From NCBI GenBank assembly GCA_046733315.1, contig JBKPOV010000127.1, forward strand, positions 1 to 7,027: 7,027 nt of DNA. The letters are read 5' to 3'. Below are positions 5,731-7,027 of the stretch, in pieces (within the stretch, counting starts at the first letter, position 1; the number at the start of each line of letters is the position of its first letter). The position numbers and the translations under genes were made by a program. This DNA comes from VRUE01 sp046733315. Its GTDB lineage: Bacteria; Actinomycetota; Thermoleophilia; Solirubrobacterales; 70-9. The notes beneath the pieces were generated by a model, which saw only the letters and a list, made by a program, of their open reading frames with translations, was not told the DNA's origin and searched no databases.

Positions 5731-6498
5731 ATGATTCGATCAAAGCTGGGACTCAAGGCGCTCCTGCTGGCCGGTCTCGTCCTTGGCCTGATGGCGTTTG
5801 GTACTGCCGGCGCTCAAGCGGAACCAGGCTCTAAATGGTTAGTGAACGGAATAGCCATTCCAGGTCCGACCGACTTATTACCGCACCTTGAAATCACCGA
5901 ACTCGAGAACAAAACCGGAGTCCTCGAGTTCACAACCGCGGGTGGTACGCTGGTCGAAATCTTATGCACAGAAGTAAAATTCGACACAGGCGGCTTACTG
6001 ATTGCCGAAGGGGGTATTTCCTTATTCACTCTCCTCTTCCACAATTGCGAGATATTCCTCAATAAAGTTCTAAGCAAAAATTGTAAACCGAAAAGCTCAG
6101 GTCAGCCCTCCGGATTAATCTTAACCTTAACCCTTGAGGGCTTACTCAAATTAGACAAAATCGCCAGCGGCGAACTCACCGACTTAGTGAAGGTCACACC
6201 CGAGAACGAAAAAAAAGAATTAAGTAAAGTGTTTGCACATCTCGAACTGGGTGAACTATGCTCAATTGGCGAATTGGTCTTAATCGAAACAACGGAACTC
6301 GGCGAGGGCCTCTGGCTGAAAGACTGCCTCGGTAATTCAGGCGCCTTAACGGCATCAGTCACACACTTACTGGTGGAAGCTGATGTGCCGTTACACAAGC
6401 TGCTCGCGCTTGGTCGGCCCGCATTACTCTTAGGCTCGCTAAGAGTCGGGCTCGCCGGTGAACACAAAGGCCTGCTATGGAAAGGCGATTGGAATTGA
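5731..6498 (+). CDS. Exported protein, TTA-rich gene, unrecognised family
   Basis: The 255-residue precursor has a textbook signal peptide: basic start MIRSK, hydrophobic core at about 10-23, and likely cleavage after Ala-Gln-Ala at 28-30. The mature part is rich in leucine, with short alternating hydrophobic strands that suggest a beta-structured extracellular protein. It has five cysteines (79, 106, 118, 177, 199) and ends in a GEHKGLLWKGD segment. There is no lipobox, sortase signal or catalytic motif. From memory it resembles a secreted family found as many paralogues in Thermoleophilia genomes; I could not check this. The start is set by GAGAGGAAG shortly before the ATG. The coding sequence is unusual: 19 TTA codons, all between codons 37 and 234, and only 22 G/C among the 60 bases 6181-6240. 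Codons for the signal peptide look normal for a GC-rich host. No function is assigned. Confidence 0.82.
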   Translation: MIRSKLGLKALLLAGLVLGLMAFGTAGAQAEPGSKWLVNGIAIPGPTDLLPHLEITELENKTGVLEFTTAGGTLVEILCTEVKFDTGGLLIAEGGISLFTLLFHNCEIFLNKVLSKNCKPKSSGQPSGLILTLTLEGLLKLDKIASGELTDLVKVTPENEKKELSKVFAHLELGELCSIGELVLIETTELGEGLWLKDCLGNSGALTASVTHLLVEADVPLHKLLALGRPALLLGSLRVGLAGEHKGLLWKGDWN

Positions 6499-6517
6499 TT
6501 CGAGTCCATCGAGCACC

Positions 6518-6540
6518 GCGATCGTCCTGAGACGATTCGC
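6518..6540. terminator. First stem-loop of the convergent gap
   Basis: GCGATCGTC (6518-6526) pairs with GACGATTCGC (6531-6540) around the tetraloop CTGA, giving nine pairs with one bulged T. It begins 19 nt after the stop codon of the secreted-protein gene. No T-tract follows; it may work together with the larger hairpin just downstream. Confidence 0.4.
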
Positions 6541-6546
6541 AGAGCG

Positions 6547-6578
6547 AGCCTCGACCGCGCTTCGGTGCGGTCGAGGCT
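6547..6578. terminator. Strong UUCG-capped hairpin, probable bidirectional terminator
   Basis: AGCCTCGACCGC (6547-6558) is perfectly complementary to 6567-6578. A G-T pair and a C-G pair close the loop TTCG (6561-6564), giving a 14-pair stem with the very stable C(UUCG)G cap. It sits between two convergent genes whose stops are at 6498 and 6601, where a shared terminator is expected. The downstream side is only mildly T-rich, as is common for terminators in GC-rich actinobacteria. Confidence 0.7.
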
Positions 6579-6600
6579 TCTCAAGCGCACGCCGGTCTGG

Positions 6601-6882
6601 TCAGCTGTTGACGACCGGCGCTGCGGCCTCCATCTCTTGGCCGACCGCCTCGATCTCTTCAAGCTCCTCGCCGTCGAGATCACGAGAGCAGACGATGCGG
6701 AAGCGGCCGGTGCAGATCTCGGAATCCGGCACCACCGGCAGCCCGCGGATCTGCTCCCAACCCAGTCGCTCGACCTCGAAGGGATTCATCCTGACCTCGG
6801 CTGCCGGAAACGGGCAGTTCGAGTTGTGCTGGTCGATCGCCTTCGAGATCGCCTCGAGGTTCTTCGCCTCAGGAGAAGCCAT
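6601..6882 (-). CDS. Small cytoplasmic protein of 93 residues, unrecognised
   Basis: I do not recognise this protein. It has no signal peptide or membrane segment. The N-terminal part (1-25) looks helical, with regular Ile and Ala spacing. The centre (about 31-65) holds a dense segment, MNPFEVERLGWEQIRG, then LPVVPDSE and TGRFRIVC, that reads like a conserved compact fold. The C-terminal part is strongly acidic (EELEEIEAVGQEME). Cysteines occur at positions 23, 57 and 65. Codon use is GC-rich with no TTA, like the rest of the chromosome and unlike the gene at 5731. The ATG at 6882 has no ribosome binding site, but TAGACT ends exactly 7 nt before it, which supports both the start and a leaderless mRNA. 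It is convergent with the secreted-protein gene. Confidence 0.72.
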   Translation of the reverse strand: MASPEAKNLEAISKAIDQHNSNCPFPAAEVRMNPFEVERLGWEQIRGLPVVPDSEICTGRFRIVCSRDLDGEELEEIEAVGQEMEAAAPVVNS

Positions 6883-6889
6883 TTCGACA

Positions 6890-6895
6890 AGTCTA
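6890..6895 (-). promoter_or_regulatory. Leaderless-type -10 element (TAGACT) for the 93-residue protein
   Basis: On the minus strand TAGACT fits TANNNT and ends 7 nt before the ATG at 6882, placing the transcription start on the A of the start codon. No Shine-Dalgarno sequence is present. It is the clearest of the four such sites in the window. Confidence 0.6.
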
Positions 6896-7016
6896 GACGC
6901 ATTGCAAAACCCAGGCGCCCGGATGCCGAGAGGCGTTTCCTCTATCCCAAATTTTCTATCTTTCGGCTAGATTTGTGATGTTCGTTCCGCCCTTATTGTG
7001 CGTTGAATCTGTGGCC

Positions 7017-7022
7017 TACAGT
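7017..7022 (+). promoter_or_regulatory. Possible -10 element (TACAGT) at the window edge
   Basis: TACAGT fits TANNNT. TTATTG at 6993-6998, 18 nt upstream, is a weak -35 candidate. It would serve a plus-strand gene beyond the window, divergent from the 93-residue protein. The lack of downstream sequence limits the call. Confidence 0.3.
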
Positions 7023-7027
7023 AAAGG

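Larger units (their letters stand above)
6883..7027. other. AT-richer intergenic edge; promoter sequences only
   Basis: Apart from the TAGACT promoter of the 93-residue protein, this stretch holds a short hairpin (AGAGG 6929-6933 with CCTCT 6939-6943), a TAGATT at 6968-6973 and a TACAGT at 7017-7022. A frame from the ATG at 6978 stays open to the window end, but only about 50 nt are visible, so no gene is called. Confidence 0.4.

Noticed and set aside
5500..5834. A long frame running out of ccdA across the gap into the secreted-protein gene
   Set aside because: Within ccdA it is an Arg/Pro-rich off-frame reading, its part in the gap has no supported start, and the downstream portion is a shifted frame of the signal peptide.
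6929..6960. AGAGG/CCTCT hairpin followed by a T-rich run, like a plus-strand terminator
   Set aside because: The stem is only 5 bp with a bulged extension, no plus-strand gene ends here, and the strong hairpins at 6518-6578 already close the plus-strand unit.
6978..7027. Frame from the ATG at 6978 open to the window end
   Set aside because: About 50 nt is too short to judge, the TAGATT upstream is 4 nt away rather than 7-8, and there is no ribosome binding site.
1..7027. CRISPR array, insertion sequence, phage genes, attachment sites, toxin-antitoxin or defence genes
   Set aside because: I found no regularly spaced repeats, transposase or integrase motifs, terminal inverted repeats or recognisable defence domains on either strand.

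Overview
The window looks like chromosomal DNA from a high-G+C actinobacterium. The evidence is GC-rich codon third positions in eight of the nine genes, a GTG and a TTG start, several starts preceded by a TANNNT -10 element rather than a ribosome binding site, an excalibur-domain exported protein and a lone CcdA. From memory, the TTA-rich exported protein at 5731-6498 resembles a paralogous family of Thermoleophilia/Solirubrobacterales; that placement is inference and was not checked.

Layout. 52-510 (+) encodes a small four-helix membrane protein and meets the next gene tail to tail with overlapping stop codons. 3284-507 (-) is a compact three-gene unit: SCP-x-type thiolase, short-chain dehydrogenase/reductase, and a METTL7/UbiE-like SAM methyltransferase, with gaps of 23 and 28 nt. 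This unit probably acts on acyl-CoA or another lipid substrate. Back to back with it, 3383-4363 (+) is a CorA-type Mg2+/Co2+ channel whose 3' end overlaps an exported excalibur protein (4341-4649, -). Divergent from that, 4738-5499 (+) is a CcdA-type thiol-disulfide electron transporter.

From about 5540 the base composition drops. A 231-nt gap containing a nested RNA hairpin leads to 5731-6498 (+), an exported protein of unrecognised function. Its mature part uses 19 TTA leucine codons, against one in all the other genes together. Strong stem-loops fill the convergent gap after it, followed by a 93-residue cytoplasmic protein on the minus strand (6601-6882) that appears to be translated from a leaderless mRNA.

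I see no CRISPR array, insertion sequence, rRNA, tRNA, phage gene or recognisable defence system. The most unusual parts are the TTA-rich secreted gene with its structured leader, and the repeated leaderless-promoter arrangement. Most of the other genes belong to well-known families.
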